64,000 nucleotides of DNA from Hofstenia miamia (Eukaryota; Xenacoelomorpha; Acoela). A model generated the notes under the pieces. It had not been told where the DNA came from. It did no database searches and saw only the letters and a program-made list of their open reading frames with translations. This document shows, piece by piece, positions 21,183 through 33,300 of the stretch. The stretch spans positions 1,411,305 through 1,475,304 of the forward strand of contig SCFE01000089.1 in NCBI GenBank assembly GCA_004352715.1. The letters are read 5' to 3'. Numbering within the stretch: the stretch's first letter is position 1; the number at the start of each line of letters is the position of its first letter. Position numbers and translations under genes: made by a program.

Positions 21183-21797
21183 TTATATAGCTTTGTTTAA
21201 TTTTTCTGGCTTTTCCATTATTGTCATTTCTACTACTTTAGCATTCCCTTTTTCCTTATTTCCATTTTCTTGATTAGTTAATACTATTAATCTAATTTCA
21301 TCCTTCAAATTATCAATCTCAATTTGCTTTGAGATATTTTCTTCTCTCAGATTTACATTTTCCTCATGCATCTGTCTCATAAGTTGTTGTAATGTTTCAC
21401 TTTGTGCTTTAATTTCCTTTTTTGCTTTCATTAATTTTTCAATTTGTTTCTGGAAAACATTTCTTTGTTCTGTTAATCTTGCACTTGTATCTCATATGAT
21501 TTCCTCAATATGTCTATCTTTTTTGACATTTACTATTTCTATCTCAAACATCTGTTGTGTTAATTTTTCTATTTGTATGGTCAACTCTCTTCTTTTGTTA
21601 TTGTTGTTTTTGATTATTTTAGTAAGTTTGGCTATAGAAAATTCTGTATTTTCTTGTGCTGGCAGTATCACTATCTCTGCTGGGGACATCTCACTTTCAG
21701 GGGACATTGTCACGTCTTCTGGGGTTCTTTGGTTTTGGGGTGTTTTTTGTGTCTTCACTTTAGTTCTTTGTTCTTTCCTTGATTTTACCATTTTCAT
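21183..21797 (-). pseudogene. Gypsy element 3: coiled-coil gag N-terminus
   Basis: 21492-21797 begins with a basic, Pro/Ser/Glu-rich leader (KTQKTPQNQRTPEDV), then a heptad-like helix (LTIQIEKLTQQMFEIE). A stop at about 21490 separates it from 21183-21431, which continues as a long Glu/Lys/Asn coiled coil (LQQLMRQMHEENVNLREEN). A homologous copy lies at 23347-23990. Long N-terminal coiled coils occur in some gypsy gags and may help multimerisation. Confidence 0.75.
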
Positions 21798-22133
21798 TAA
21801 TAACTAGAAGTAATTGTTTACTGGTTCCTTTCTAATGTTTTTCTTGTACTTAGGTCAGGAGTTGCATTTGCTTGTCTTTTTATCTTTCTGTTGTTTTAAA
21901 CTTCTGTATTTTCAATAATGTTTTCTTCATAATTCAAGAAGAAACAACTATCTGTACTCAATTATGTTAGTCTCCTTATTCCAGCTATAACTAGATTTTC
22001 TTTTTTCTTAAATAAACATCTTTACACACTAATTCTTAGTTTTAGGTTTCCTTTGTTTTTCAACTTTTAGGATTTTCTTTAAATTTTCATTTTCTTCTCT
22101 TTCACACATGTTGGGCACCTGTCACAGTCACTA

Positions 22134-22584
22134 TGTAGAATCTTGCCAATACAGTTATCACAAGTATTTAAGACTAACTAACTACTTTTCAGGGTATATG
22201 TGATGGTTAAAGTTTGACAGACTCCTAATTCTCTCTAACTAATTGAGTGTGTAGTTAACTAACTAAATTAATCTGCATTCCCTTTGTTAAATGGTTAACT
22301 AATCACAGTGTATTTAGATTGAGAGTAGTAGATGGAAGACAGGGTCAAAACCTGATGCTGTGCTATGTGATTCCAGAGATGTCATTATTGGAAACTGTTC
22401 CAGCTTTTACTTGAACTCTGCAGTGGAAACCATTGGATGAATCAGTGTGTGGATGGTTAACTGAGTGACAGTGTGTGTGTGATAACTTAATAATTTAATG
22501 CATTGATTGTTCTTGTTATTATGATTAAGTAAATAAAAGGAAATAATGCAAACATGATGCTTCAGCTTGTTATTATCCCTTACA
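22134..22584 (-). repeat. Candidate 5' LTR of gypsy element 3
   Basis: On the minus strand it starts TGTAAGGGATAATAAC and ends AAGATTCTACA. The following bases TAGTGACTGTGACAGG match the TRIM primer-binding site TGGCGACCATGACAGG at 12 of 16 positions, with mostly transition differences. The gag begins about 340 bases further on. No second copy is in the window, because the element is truncated. Confidence 0.5.
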
Positions 22585-23340
22585 TTTAATAGCCCTACAG
22601 ATATAGTAATACATGCTAGATCTCTGTACACATGAACAATCAATGTGGTCAGCAAAAAGATAGTTTGTAATTCAGTCAATTGTCAACTACCAAAATAAAC
22701 CATGGATAAATAAACATGTAGAGCAACTTAAATATAATCATAATAATCTGTGAGCAACGAGTGATAGGAAAGCTATAATGGATAAAAATCCCTATCCCTA
22801 TTCTTAACCTATAAGCCCGTCAAGAAATCTACAGCTACCACCCTCACCACCATTGAATAGCTGATTGTGAGGCTGCTCCAGAATTCCTTTAAATGTATTC
22901 AGGGACCACTGTAGAATTACTCTAGTGCTTGAACATTTAGCTTTCCATGAAATTATTAAATAACCTGACAATAAGTAATGAAGTAAATCCAAATAAAATT
23001 TGTTCATCAATCATTCTAACATTCAGTGTATATTTATAGCACAATTTAACTAAATAATCAAACACTCAACTAGTACCTGTTGATTGAGTCTTATTTACAG
23101 TTTTCCCTCGCATTTCTAGTTCTGCTTTAAATTATGCAATGTCAGCGTTAATTAGTGTATGCTGTTTGGTCATCTTAGATTTTGTCAAATACTGTCAAGT
23201 TAATTTAGGTATCAAACTGCTTAAAATATTTTACAAATTAAATAATCAATCCTAACCATGTGTTGTACAATTTAATCATTATTACATTTTAGTCTTAGTT
23301 ACTTCCATCTTTCCTCTCATTTTGACCACACATGGCTTCT
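22585..23340. other. Noncoding AT-rich spacer
   Basis: No gene or clear repeat seen. Short reading frames here have no recognisable motif. Confidence 0.4.
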
Positions 23341-23346
23341 GATGGA

Positions 23347-23990
23347 TTATGCCACACTATTCTTAATTATTTCTCCATCTTCAAGAGGACTCATTTTATT
23401 TAATGTTTCTGCATCCTTAGTTTTCACTATTTGTACTTTGTTTTGGGTTTGTCTCATGTGATTATTTTCACATTCATTGTTTAACATTAGTAAATGAAGC
23501 TCATCTCTGAGACTATTGATTTCCAAGTGTTTTGTTTCATTTTCCTCTAACAATCTAATGTTCTCACTGTGCATTTCAGCCATCAATTGCTGTGATTTTG
23601 CACTTTCAATTTTCATCTCTTTATTAGCTTCAGTTAACATTTCTATTTGTCTGTGAAATAAGTTTCTTTGTTCTGTTAATCTTGCACTTGTATTGTTTTT
23701 CATTTCATTCAGTACCCCCTCTTTCTCAATGTTCATTGATTCTATCCCTAAGATTCTTTGTGTTAGTTGTTCAATATGCAAAGTTAATTGCATTTTTCTT
23801 CCATATCTCTTTTAACTATTTCAGTTTATTCATTTATTGTCAGTTCATTCTTAATGTGTACTTTTGGCATTATCAATTCTGTGTGGAACACTTCACTTGT
23901 GGGTGATGATGTGACATCCTTTGTCTGGGGGTTTTCTGTGTTTGGGGCGTTCTATGTGTTTTAGACCCTGTCTTGTTCTTTTCATTTGAG
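23347..23990 (-). pseudogene. Second gypsy gag fragment (coiled coil)
   Basis: The minus-strand frame at 23347-23793 reads LTLHIEQLTQRILGIESM then LTEQRNLFHRQIEMLTEAN and LMAEMHSENIRLLEEN, matching 21183-21797 segment by segment without its internal stop. Upstream (to 23990) a shifted frame gives NTENPQTKDVTSSPTSEV, matching the leader. It is a partial second copy of the element 3 family. Confidence 0.75.
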
Positions 23991-24659
23991 TACTCAATCA
24001 TAATCTATTAGCTATGAGTAGTCTTTTTGGTTCCCTCATTTTGTTTGATTCTTATAGCTCCTGTTGGTGTAGGTTTTTGATTTTGGTTGTTTAATTTTGT
24101 ATCAGTCACAACTAGATCAATTCTTTGAGAAATATCTATCTTGACTTGTACCTAGATAACAATTTTGTTTGTTTTTATGTTGTTTATATTTGTTTCATAA
24201 TTTTGGTTGTTGCAGCAACCACTAACATCATAATAGCAACTTTAGTAATAAATAATCAGTGAGGAGATGCTTGCAAATAAAACTCATTTTGTTAGTTTTA
24301 TTACTAGATCCTTTTATAATAAAAAGGATTTGCAAAACCTTTTTTGAAATTTTTAATTTGTGAAAAATTATAATATACTAGATAAGTGAATTTTCAAAAT
24401 AATTTATTCATGAATATTTGGACACCTTGATATTGAATGTTAAATAAAATAAGTTACAATTGAACAGAAGATATTTTTCACAACTTAAGAAAGTACTATT
24501 TCAATATTGTGATTAATTTTTGATTTTTAAAATTTTGTCAAATTTGGCAGATTTTTATGCTCATTGTTATCATGTATATACAAGACATTCATTTAAATCT
24601 CTAACAAATGTTTGTATTGAATATGCTTGACAATATCTCAAAGATTGTTGTCTGCTTTT

Positions 24660-24975
24660 GTTGGGCTTGTGTTTGTTTAAACAGCAATGTTTGAACAGCT
24701 TAGCAATATAAAATTTTATTTTACATATAAAATTAATGCTAAAACAATCATGTGACAAAGTAAAGCAATGTTGTTATGACCTCAAATTATTGCTGTTTCA
24801 TTCATAAAAAACAACCAAAAAGCAACCTAATTTGATGTTGTTGAAGCAACATTGTTTCAACCAATGAAATGGTACCATTTTGACGTTAAAACAACATTGT
24901 TTTTGGCACATAAAACAACCACATAACAACCCAAAACAACATTGTTTAGCCCATAAATTGTTATCTGGGAAGGGC
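24660..24975. repeat. Degenerate repeat built on AACAATGTTGTTT
   Basis: The half-palindromic motif AACAA(C/T)(A/G)TTGTTT and variants recur at least five times in both senses (near 24677, 24762, 24842, 24892 and 24937), mixed with ACAACC spacers. Units are irregular. It is probably an old minisatellite or the end of a repeat family. The open frame across it is Cys/Phe-rich and not credible as a protein. Confidence 0.6.
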
Positions 24976-27730
24976 ACTATATAAGAGTAAAAATAGCAGC
25001 ATAGTGACTGCAATCATATTGATACAAAATTGCAATCTTAATTACATAAAAAACTAATCAAATAGAGTTTAAAGAAATACATACATTTATTCAAATATAT
25101 AATTACAATTTCATTGAAATTGTGTCTCTAACAGTATTTAATATTTTGTGATGTCAGACTTGGGGGAAGTGAGACAGACCCATTAGCAAAAGATACAGGA
25201 ATGTTGAGTTATTTCAGCTCTTAAAAAATTGTGAATAATTAAGAAATTTTCCTCTTTTACTTTTCTACTATTAGTGTAATTTGATTCTAGATTATTTCAA
25301 AAAATTTCTAAGGAATTTGAATTGTCCTTAAAATGTACATTCCTCAAGAGATAGCAATTTTATATATTACATTTAGTTGATTAATTTTGTAGTTCAATAA
25401 GGATAGTTATTAGTTGTACAAGTTAGAATCTATATTTCTGTCATTAGTCTTGTTTTGTATTTGATTGATTATAAATAAATGCCAGCTTAAACTAAACCTG
25501 ACAACTATGATCATCACATGAGGGTAATTCTTAAAGTCATAACTGTGCTGTTTCTGACCAAGGCTTTAACCTGAAAAATCAATAGCCCCCATCAATAAAT
25601 ATGGAAGTTTTCAGAAATAAGGCTTGCATCCTCAATTCCACCTTTTCATGTAGTTGCAAACAAAAATTTACCAATGCTAGTAAATTCATTGTGAACAATT
25701 ATGTTATTTATTATATGCAGTGGTAATCATATGCAATGGATGTAAGGCTGCAAAAAATTATCAACTAATTATTTATTCTAAAAGCAGAAAATCATATATT
25801 TGAAAGAAATACATATTTGTAGTTATTATTAATTGTCTCATATGCAATAGCTATTCACTAAACAATTCTAAACTTAAACAGCTTTGTTGTAGAGTAGAGC
25901 AATGACTTCTTGGACACTGTCTTTGAGCAGTCTAAAAAGAGTTACTTTAGTTAACTAAACATTATTTTTAAAAATCAGTAGCTTGTAGGTAATAGCTCTT
26001 TTCTCAACAGTTTACAGCAAGCTTTCTTATGTTCCTGAGCCTGATCAACAGAATGTAGAAAATTCATAACTTTTCTAAGTTTTGTAGTGCACTAAGTATG
26101 CTGAACATTAATTTAAGCCAGATAACCAATATGCAAGAAAGCCTGACAAACCTCTAAATGGGATAATTGTTAATTAAACACAACTAACTCTAAGACAAGA
26201 ATAACAGGCCAACAGCAAAACACCTGCTTATTGTAAGAAATTAAAGTGTGATAAACCATAGTTAACTGAACACAATGTTGTTGTGCAGAAGTTTATTATA
26301 TTGTAATGAGCTCTAGCTGCACTGCTCACTCAGCTGTTGTGACGAAACTCATGGATTATGGATCTTGAAAAGATTAAGGGACTAAACTACTTTCAATAGT
26401 AAATGGAATTATTGTGATGTTTCACTATTGCAAACATTATGTTGCAAACATTAAACTTAACTGAAAATGAATGAGTACTTACACAAATTTGATTTTACCT
26501 GTAAGAGGATTGCATGATACAATGTTTGAAAAAAGTCATTACATAGCTAGGGAAACTGCTTCAACATTGAAGATTTGCATATTATGGAGCAAACACCTAG
26601 TGAACCTAAGTCAAAATCTTGACCAATTCATAGGTGCACTTAAGTAAAAAGTTGCATTTCTTTGTCAAATGAACCTCTAAGAAATCAGTCTAAGGTGAAC
26701 AATGGAGTTATCAGATAATGGCTTTGGCTAATATATAACCATATCATTAACTTGCAGTGATTATTTGCTTTTATCATGACCAATTTAGTGATGCTCATTT
26801 TAGTTCTTAACTCTAGAGTCACAGAGAATAAATTTTTCATGATGCATTATTAATAATGGTGGTAACTAATTAGACTCCACTGATAATCTGGAAATCTCAG
26901 AACCAAAGAAAAATAATGTAATGGCTCCTGCTTTCTTTAGAACTTAAGGTATTTCTTGTATGCTGGAATAATTTTGAGAGCATGAATAAAGGAGCACTGT
27001 GTACCCAATATTTTAGTAACAGACTTGTAAACATTAAGCTTCTCATGGCTAAATTCTAAAAATTTTTTGGCTATCCTACTGGAAAGTATCTTTTTAGGTG
27101 TAATCCCTGTCTTCTGTTGTAAAAGAGTTGATTAAAAATGATGATGCCTGTAGGAGAGGAGGAAACATTTTGAGCACTCTATCACAGGTTTTTGGTTATG
27201 AATGTGTGTTTAAGTAGCATCATCATCATTTTAGCATTATGCTGCTCAAAAACTTTAGTTTATGACTACAGTTTATTACATTTACTTAACTTTGTTTAGG
27301 CTTGATTTATTTGTAATCAATAGTTTTAAGGTAGTTTGTACTTAATGATAATGCATAGTTAGTCAACACCTTTGTATTTTATTTTTAGGATAATTACAGA
27401 TGATCTAACTTTATTAAGAAAAGAAAGATTCTTATATGGTCTCTTGATTGGGTTCATTGACAGTTTAAGACTGTGAATTTCAACTTTATGAATGAGCATT
27501 TAATAAATTAACTAGGACTTATACAGTTATATAAGTAATAACTTGTACTCTCATTTAATCAAAGAGTGAAAAGCAAATTAATTTTAAAGTCTTCCAACAA
27601 ATTGTCTATACTTAATATCATTTTCAAAGTAGTTTAAAATAACTTGCATCTATCTTATTAAAAACAATGATAATAAAATATTACAGCATATAAGAAATTT
27701 CTTTCTAATCACATAACTAATACAGTAACT
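24976..27730. other. AT-rich DNA with no gene seen
   Basis: About 2.7 kb without a frame longer than 60 codons carrying a motif and without splice-flanked coding stretches I could recognise. It may be intergenic, intronic or old repeat. Confidence 0.4.
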
Positions 27731-27733
27731 ATT

Positions 27734-28108
27734 GTAGAGTCGCTCGGGGAAATTTAGTGCTATTTATATCTTTTTATTTCGATCTAAATCAACTGTATTT
27801 TGACGTCACTATGACGTTCCTTTTTCGAGATTAGTTTTGTTGCTATCAGTTTTGTGTCCCCTCGTCGGTGCTTTGTTTTGCTCAAATTTAATTTACGAGG
27901 GAAAATTATTGCAGACATGTTAAACCACGTTGAATATCGATTAGTGTAAACAAAGGCAGGTAAAAATGAATCTTTTTGTATAAAAACTGAGAACACTGTA
28001 GCTAATGGTCAATAGACTTTGTCTACTCTTAACTACCGCTCTTGCCGTTGTATCTTTTATTTATTTATTACTTTAAATGATAATTATTGCTTAAGATTGG
28101 CGACAGTT
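27734..28108 (+). repeat. LTR-like block with primer-binding-site-like sequence
   Basis: Starts TGTAGAGTCGCTCGGGG, close to the LTR end signature of the TRIM and gypsy element 2 LTRs. It is followed near 28109 by TGGCGACAGTTCGGGAGTGC, resembling the primer-binding sequence after the TRIM LTR. The last 205 bases through the N at 28135 are repeated at 28136-28340. No gag or pol follows, so it is a relic. Confidence 0.4.
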
Positions 28109-28340
28109 CGGGAGTGCTTTCATTAGCACGGGGCNTTGAATATCGATTAGTGTAAACAAAGGCAGGTAAAAATGAATCTTTTTGTATAAAAACTGAGAAC
28201 ACTGTAGCTAATGTTCAATAGACTTTGTCTACTCTTAACTACCGCTCTTACCGTTGTATCTTTTATTTATTTATTACTTTAAATGATAATTATTGCTTAA
28301 GATCGGCGACAATTCGGGAGTGCTTTCATTAGCACGGGGC
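27930..28340. repeat. 205-bp duplication around a single N (assembly artefact)
   Basis: 27930-28134 and 28136-28340 differ at only a few positions and are separated by one N at 28135. The second copy runs on into unique sequence. The small differences suggest two haplotypes joined end to end. Confidence 0.8.
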
Positions 28341-31300
28341 GACAAGTTGCTCCTGGGGATCTTTCGATCTTTCCAGTCCGAATTGTGGTTCTTTAAGTTA
28401 TGTATACGGCTACGCATAAGGAAATAATAAATCTCTCGTTAGTAGTTCAACACGTACATGCACCTATAAGATCTAACACTGTGATGATACCATGCCGTTG
28501 GCTAGCACGAATATCTGGCAATTACAGATTATTTAATAGTTAGCTGAGAGATAACAATGAAAATGAGAAGTAGGTTGTTTGTTCAAATTGAGATAGAAAT
28601 TAAACAAGTGAGACAGATAGGGTAGCACCGGTCAATAGGTTAAGCACTTTACTTCTGGAAGCTCCGCTTCGGCTGGAAGCCATAGGAATTGGTCATCTCG
28701 GTCCTTACCTAAAAGTAGTTCTGTTACTTGGATGAATTACCAATGTACATCTGTAAATGTTATAAGTTCTAATCTAAGCTGTTTCTTGGAATCATGGCTG
28801 TACTGAACACTAATTAAACCTTCTGCAGAGTCAATCGAGTTTCTAGCTAATTCGTACCCGCCACCGAGTTTCCTCTAGTATTATCATATTACTCATACAA
28901 AAGTGATTATATGGTAAAGTAAATATCAAATAAAATATATATAGTAGAATTATGTCACTTCAATTAAATGCAGTACCAATTAAGTTTAAGAATAGCTAAA
29001 AGTGTGCTAGTTGTTTTAAGTAGAAAAAGTTAGTAGGGTTAAAAATTCCTTATTCAATATTAATGAATTGAGAGGTTTTTGATTGACAACTTTCCCATTC
29101 TTTTTCTCTGCTTGTTTTTCTTCTGTTTTGACCATAACTTTTGGTGCTTTTCCAAGTACTTGAATAAGGTTTGTATAATTAAAATTTCAAATGGGAACAA
29201 CATGTTTAATATTTTTATTATGGCAAGCAAATGGCTTACACATTTAAATCTTCTGCCTGGACAGAAGCAAACTCTTTCATCCTCAATTATTCATCAAAAG
29301 GTTAAATGATTAGCTTTGCTTGCTCAAATTCCTAAATCAAAATCAATTTAATCTTAACAAATAACTAATTTTTAACTATTTTGAAGGTAATATCACAATA
29401 TACATCCTGGATACTTCTATTTTTTGTGGAAGGCATAGAACTTCTAAATGTGTCTAATCAGATTAGTTAAGATTAAAAATAAAACATAAAGTGCTGCATC
29501 ACACTAGCAATCTTTGTAGTTTGCTTTTACTACAATGTCTTAAATATATTTGATGTTTTGCAGAAATTTCTTATAGAAATCTTTAATGTTTCTGCTTGAT
29601 TTCTGATAGGAGACCAGCAATGCCTTATGTGACAAATTGTGGTTGTTTACACACTTGTATAAAAACTGCAGTGGTGTCTATGTGTATTGAGCCTGTTTAC
29701 TTGTAAACTCCTGCTCTCACATTTGTTATAATTACCACAAAATTTGCATACAATTTGAGTACTCATGTTAAATTTTCTTAGATCTAAAACCCAGCTTAGT
29801 TATCTTGAACACAGACATAGTTAACTCAGCAGGCTTATAGCCATGGGGGTAAGCTAAAAGCTAAAGGAAAATCAGCATTTAAAAATAAAATTTGTTAATT
29901 CAATTGCTGAAACATAGCTTCAAATAATTCAATTCTAAAGTCAATTTTGTCTATAATTTCAAAAATTTTTTGCAGGGCTTCATCCCACCTTTGGCCACTT
30001 ATTTGATAACTATAATAGATGACCTCACAAGTCAGAAAATCTGTATATTCCCATGGATGCAGCAAAAATAAAATGGTGTACAGACTTGTAAAATTTTAGT
30101 TTATATTATAAAGAAAGTTGGAATTCCAATCAACCCCTCCTAAATTCATATCTACTCCTCTTAGGTGATTAAGGTGACTACTGGCCTGTAGCTCAGGTTA
30201 GACCTCTTTGTTTAACTTGCCTGACTGAAGATGTATTTTGAATATTTTGAAGTCTCCACAGACATCTAACAATGCAATTCTAAGTTGATTTTAGATTTTT
30301 TGTTGCTGTACAAAATTATGCTCCATACTTAAAAATCAATAAATTAACTACATAGATATTTTAATGTTATGAGTAGCTTGATATGCACACTAAATTCCAA
30401 AACATTCAATTCTAAATGAATCATTGATTAAGAGTTGTATTCATCCATACAACACTCAATTTGCACAAAAAGAATTAAAATTTGATGATACACTAAATAT
30501 TTGTATACAAATTGAAAAGACTGCATCTAAGTGCTACTTCAGAAAAACAATATTTGGCCAACTTAATTTCCTAACCGCCCCTATTGGAGGTATTTGGAAT
30601 TGGTTTCTAAAAATTTGACATTCTTAATTAGTACGAATCGAAAAATGTATCTACTCTACTAGAAGTCGTTTATTTGAAAATAACATTAAAGAGACATGAT
30701 TTTAAACTAATGAGAAATGAGTTTTATTGACCTCAGTAATACAGTTATTTCTTGTTTCTATTTATGCCGCTCATTTGATGGCGAAATAGTATTCCACGCG
30801 CTTTGCATAAGTAGTCTTTTTTCATTATCTTCCTTTTTATTTGTGAAATAAGATTCAATTTCTCATCTATATAACAAAATTAGAAATTCCTTGTTCCCAA
30901 TTGCCGAATTTAGTGTTTGCAGTCAATTTTTCTTCTATTGAGATAAATTATTTTGTATTGTGATATTTAAAAATTGTGAATTGTAACTTGGGATTTATCA
31001 AATAATGTCAGGTTTCACCTCTTTAAGTTATTGGTTCCATAGTATATTGATTCAATCCTTGCTGCCATGGCTTTTTCAGGTTTTCTTTTAGGTAAACCAT
31101 CTGTATCATGCTGAAAATATGTTACTATTGGAATTATCGCATATTATATGCATTTTGATTCGTTTTTCGCAATATCTGTGTAAAAATTTATGTTTGCTTT
31201 CAAGAATATAAGCATATTGATTCATATTTGATTTACAGTAACTTAATTCATGACAGACTAATTTGAAATAGTTTTGTACTTGTTTTATTCTCAAGATTGC

Positions 31301-32215
31301 ACTTCCTATGCAGGTTGTGGTCGTGACACTGCTTGCAGTTCAGCTAATTTGTGCAATGTATCTGAGCTAGCATTTAGATAATAGTACTATTGATCTTTAA
31401 CCAGTGAGGAAGATGAACAATCCTCAAACTTTCGTATCAAACATATATATATACATATATAAAAGTTGCATATTTTCCATTTTAACATATGCTCACAATG
31501 CTGGTGGTCTTCCAGTCCATTTTCAAGCATTGAAAAGGTTTTAAAGGGGATGCCCTCACATGGTATTTAATTCGGATGATAGAATTGAATACAGTCGTAT
31601 ATTTAATTTTACCAATTGCTATCTAGTTCCAATTATATGAACTACAATATGTTAACAGGCTATTAAATGAACTGTAGAAAGTAAATCCCTATGATTATGT
31701 GTGCTTGATTGATTTAATAGAATTAAGAAAAAGTTCCAAAAAGTTATTTATCATACTTAAATGTAGAAAGATTAGTTCACATAATAATTTTTGGGATCAA
31801 AAAATCTACTTGGCCAATTACATAATAATCAATACTTCTGTTGACATTTTCGATTTATCCGTTTAAAAACTAACTCAGCAAATTCATGGAATTTCATGCT
31901 AAAGAATATTTCACCACTGATAATGTTTGTTGCTGGTTCTTATCTTGTTTCTGCAGCAGTTGCAGAACAATAAGAGCTTTTTATAAATAACTTTATTGTG
32001 ATATTTGTAGAGAGTTATGTTAATAGCAAATAGAAGACATTTAGTAGTAAAGTAAAGTTTATGTGGTCCATATTTCTGGACATTCATAATGCTATAAATA
32101 GAAAGATAAAATCAATGCAATGACCGCTTGCCACTCTGTTCTCCAGTGCGTCGGGAACACATTTTGATATTTTTTAGAAGTGGATGTAAAACATTATTTT
32201 GGTTATTAAGTATAT
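28341..32215. other. AT-rich DNA, no clear gene
   Basis: A GC-richer stretch near 28610-28720 could be an LTR-element leader. The 30424-30618 frame has a phrase (KFDDTLNICIQIEKTASKC) that faintly resembles the end of a gypsy gag, but it stands alone. I see no convincing exon. Confidence 0.35.
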
Positions 32216-32219
32216 TTTT

Positions 32220-33300
32220 AAATTCATTTAATATTCTTTTATTGATAATTTCTTCACTTCACGTCCAATGATGCTTCCAGCTCTTTTTGAAATTGTATTT
32301 AATTTGGCTAATGGAAAATACACAAGGTTACTTAATATATATGATTCATAAAAAAATTCTAGTGCAGTTGTTGAACAAATGCGTTTCTTTAAAAGTGAGA
32401 GATTTCTTGCAATTAATAATTCTCTTGCTAATTTCACTTTGATAATTCAGTTATTTATCAATATGAATTTCTAGTAAATTTATTGCTTCTAATCTTCGAA
32501 TTTCCCTATTTTCTATTTTAAATTTATGTGGGTTCTTAACTGTAAATGTAGTATTTAATACGAATTTACTTCATTTTTAAACATTAATAGTTAGCCCCTC
32601 TTTTACTGAATGATTAAGTATATTATCAACTTCTCTTTGAACTTCACTAAAAGCAGTGAGTGTTAGGTCATCAGCAAATTTTATATAGAAGTTATTTAGA
32701 AGGCAATTTCTCAAATAATTTAACAGGAACTCTCCGAGATTTCATCTTAATATGTAATAACATGTTTTTAATTTTTGTTTATATCGTTCTTTTTGTTATA
32801 AAGCTATTGTACAAGTTTATCATGGAAAAGCATTTTGTATTTGTGAAATTCTAGATAGCAACTCTTCATCCTCAATTGTATTAAAAGCTTTAGCATAATC
32901 AATAAGAATTATTTGAATGATTAAGGGTTTTTTTATCGTAATTAGAAATGTTAGTAAATAATTAGCGGAATAGGATTTTCCAAAAATATTAACTAAATGA
33001 TTTTCCAATCTACGAGTAAGAGTAATAGGTTTTAGTTGTTTACTTCGTTGACATTTACCACTTTTGGGTATTGGTATAATTGTCTTTTTTCCAAATTGAA
33101 GGAAATTTTTGTTCAAATATGTTGTTTATCCAAATTAACCATATTGGGCATGCAAGATCAAGTGATTGCCTTCTCCAAAACCATTAGGGTAGTGATCCCG
33201 CACTTTTGTGAACATTTAGCTTTTTAAAAACTTGTAAGAATCTAATTCTGTAGGTAGTATAATTTCACTTAATGTATTGGAATTTATTTCGTCGAAATTC
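32220..33300 (-). pseudogene. LINE reverse transcriptase relic
   Basis: Minus-strand fragments in order: PSIWKK, TIIPIPKSGKCQRSKQLKP, ITLTRRLENHLV, IDYAKAFNTIEDEELLSRI, KFADDLTLTAFSEVQREVD, then ARELLIARNLSLLKKRI and FFYESYILSNLVY. These are non-LTR RT motifs 1 to 5 plus thumb, with the catalytic box as FADD. Many stops and shifts are present. Endonuclease and ORF1 are not seen. Clade not determined. Confidence 0.8.

Noticed and set aside
30424-30618. Gypsy gag remnant
   Set aside because: One short phrase resembles gag ends; no neighbouring motif supports it.
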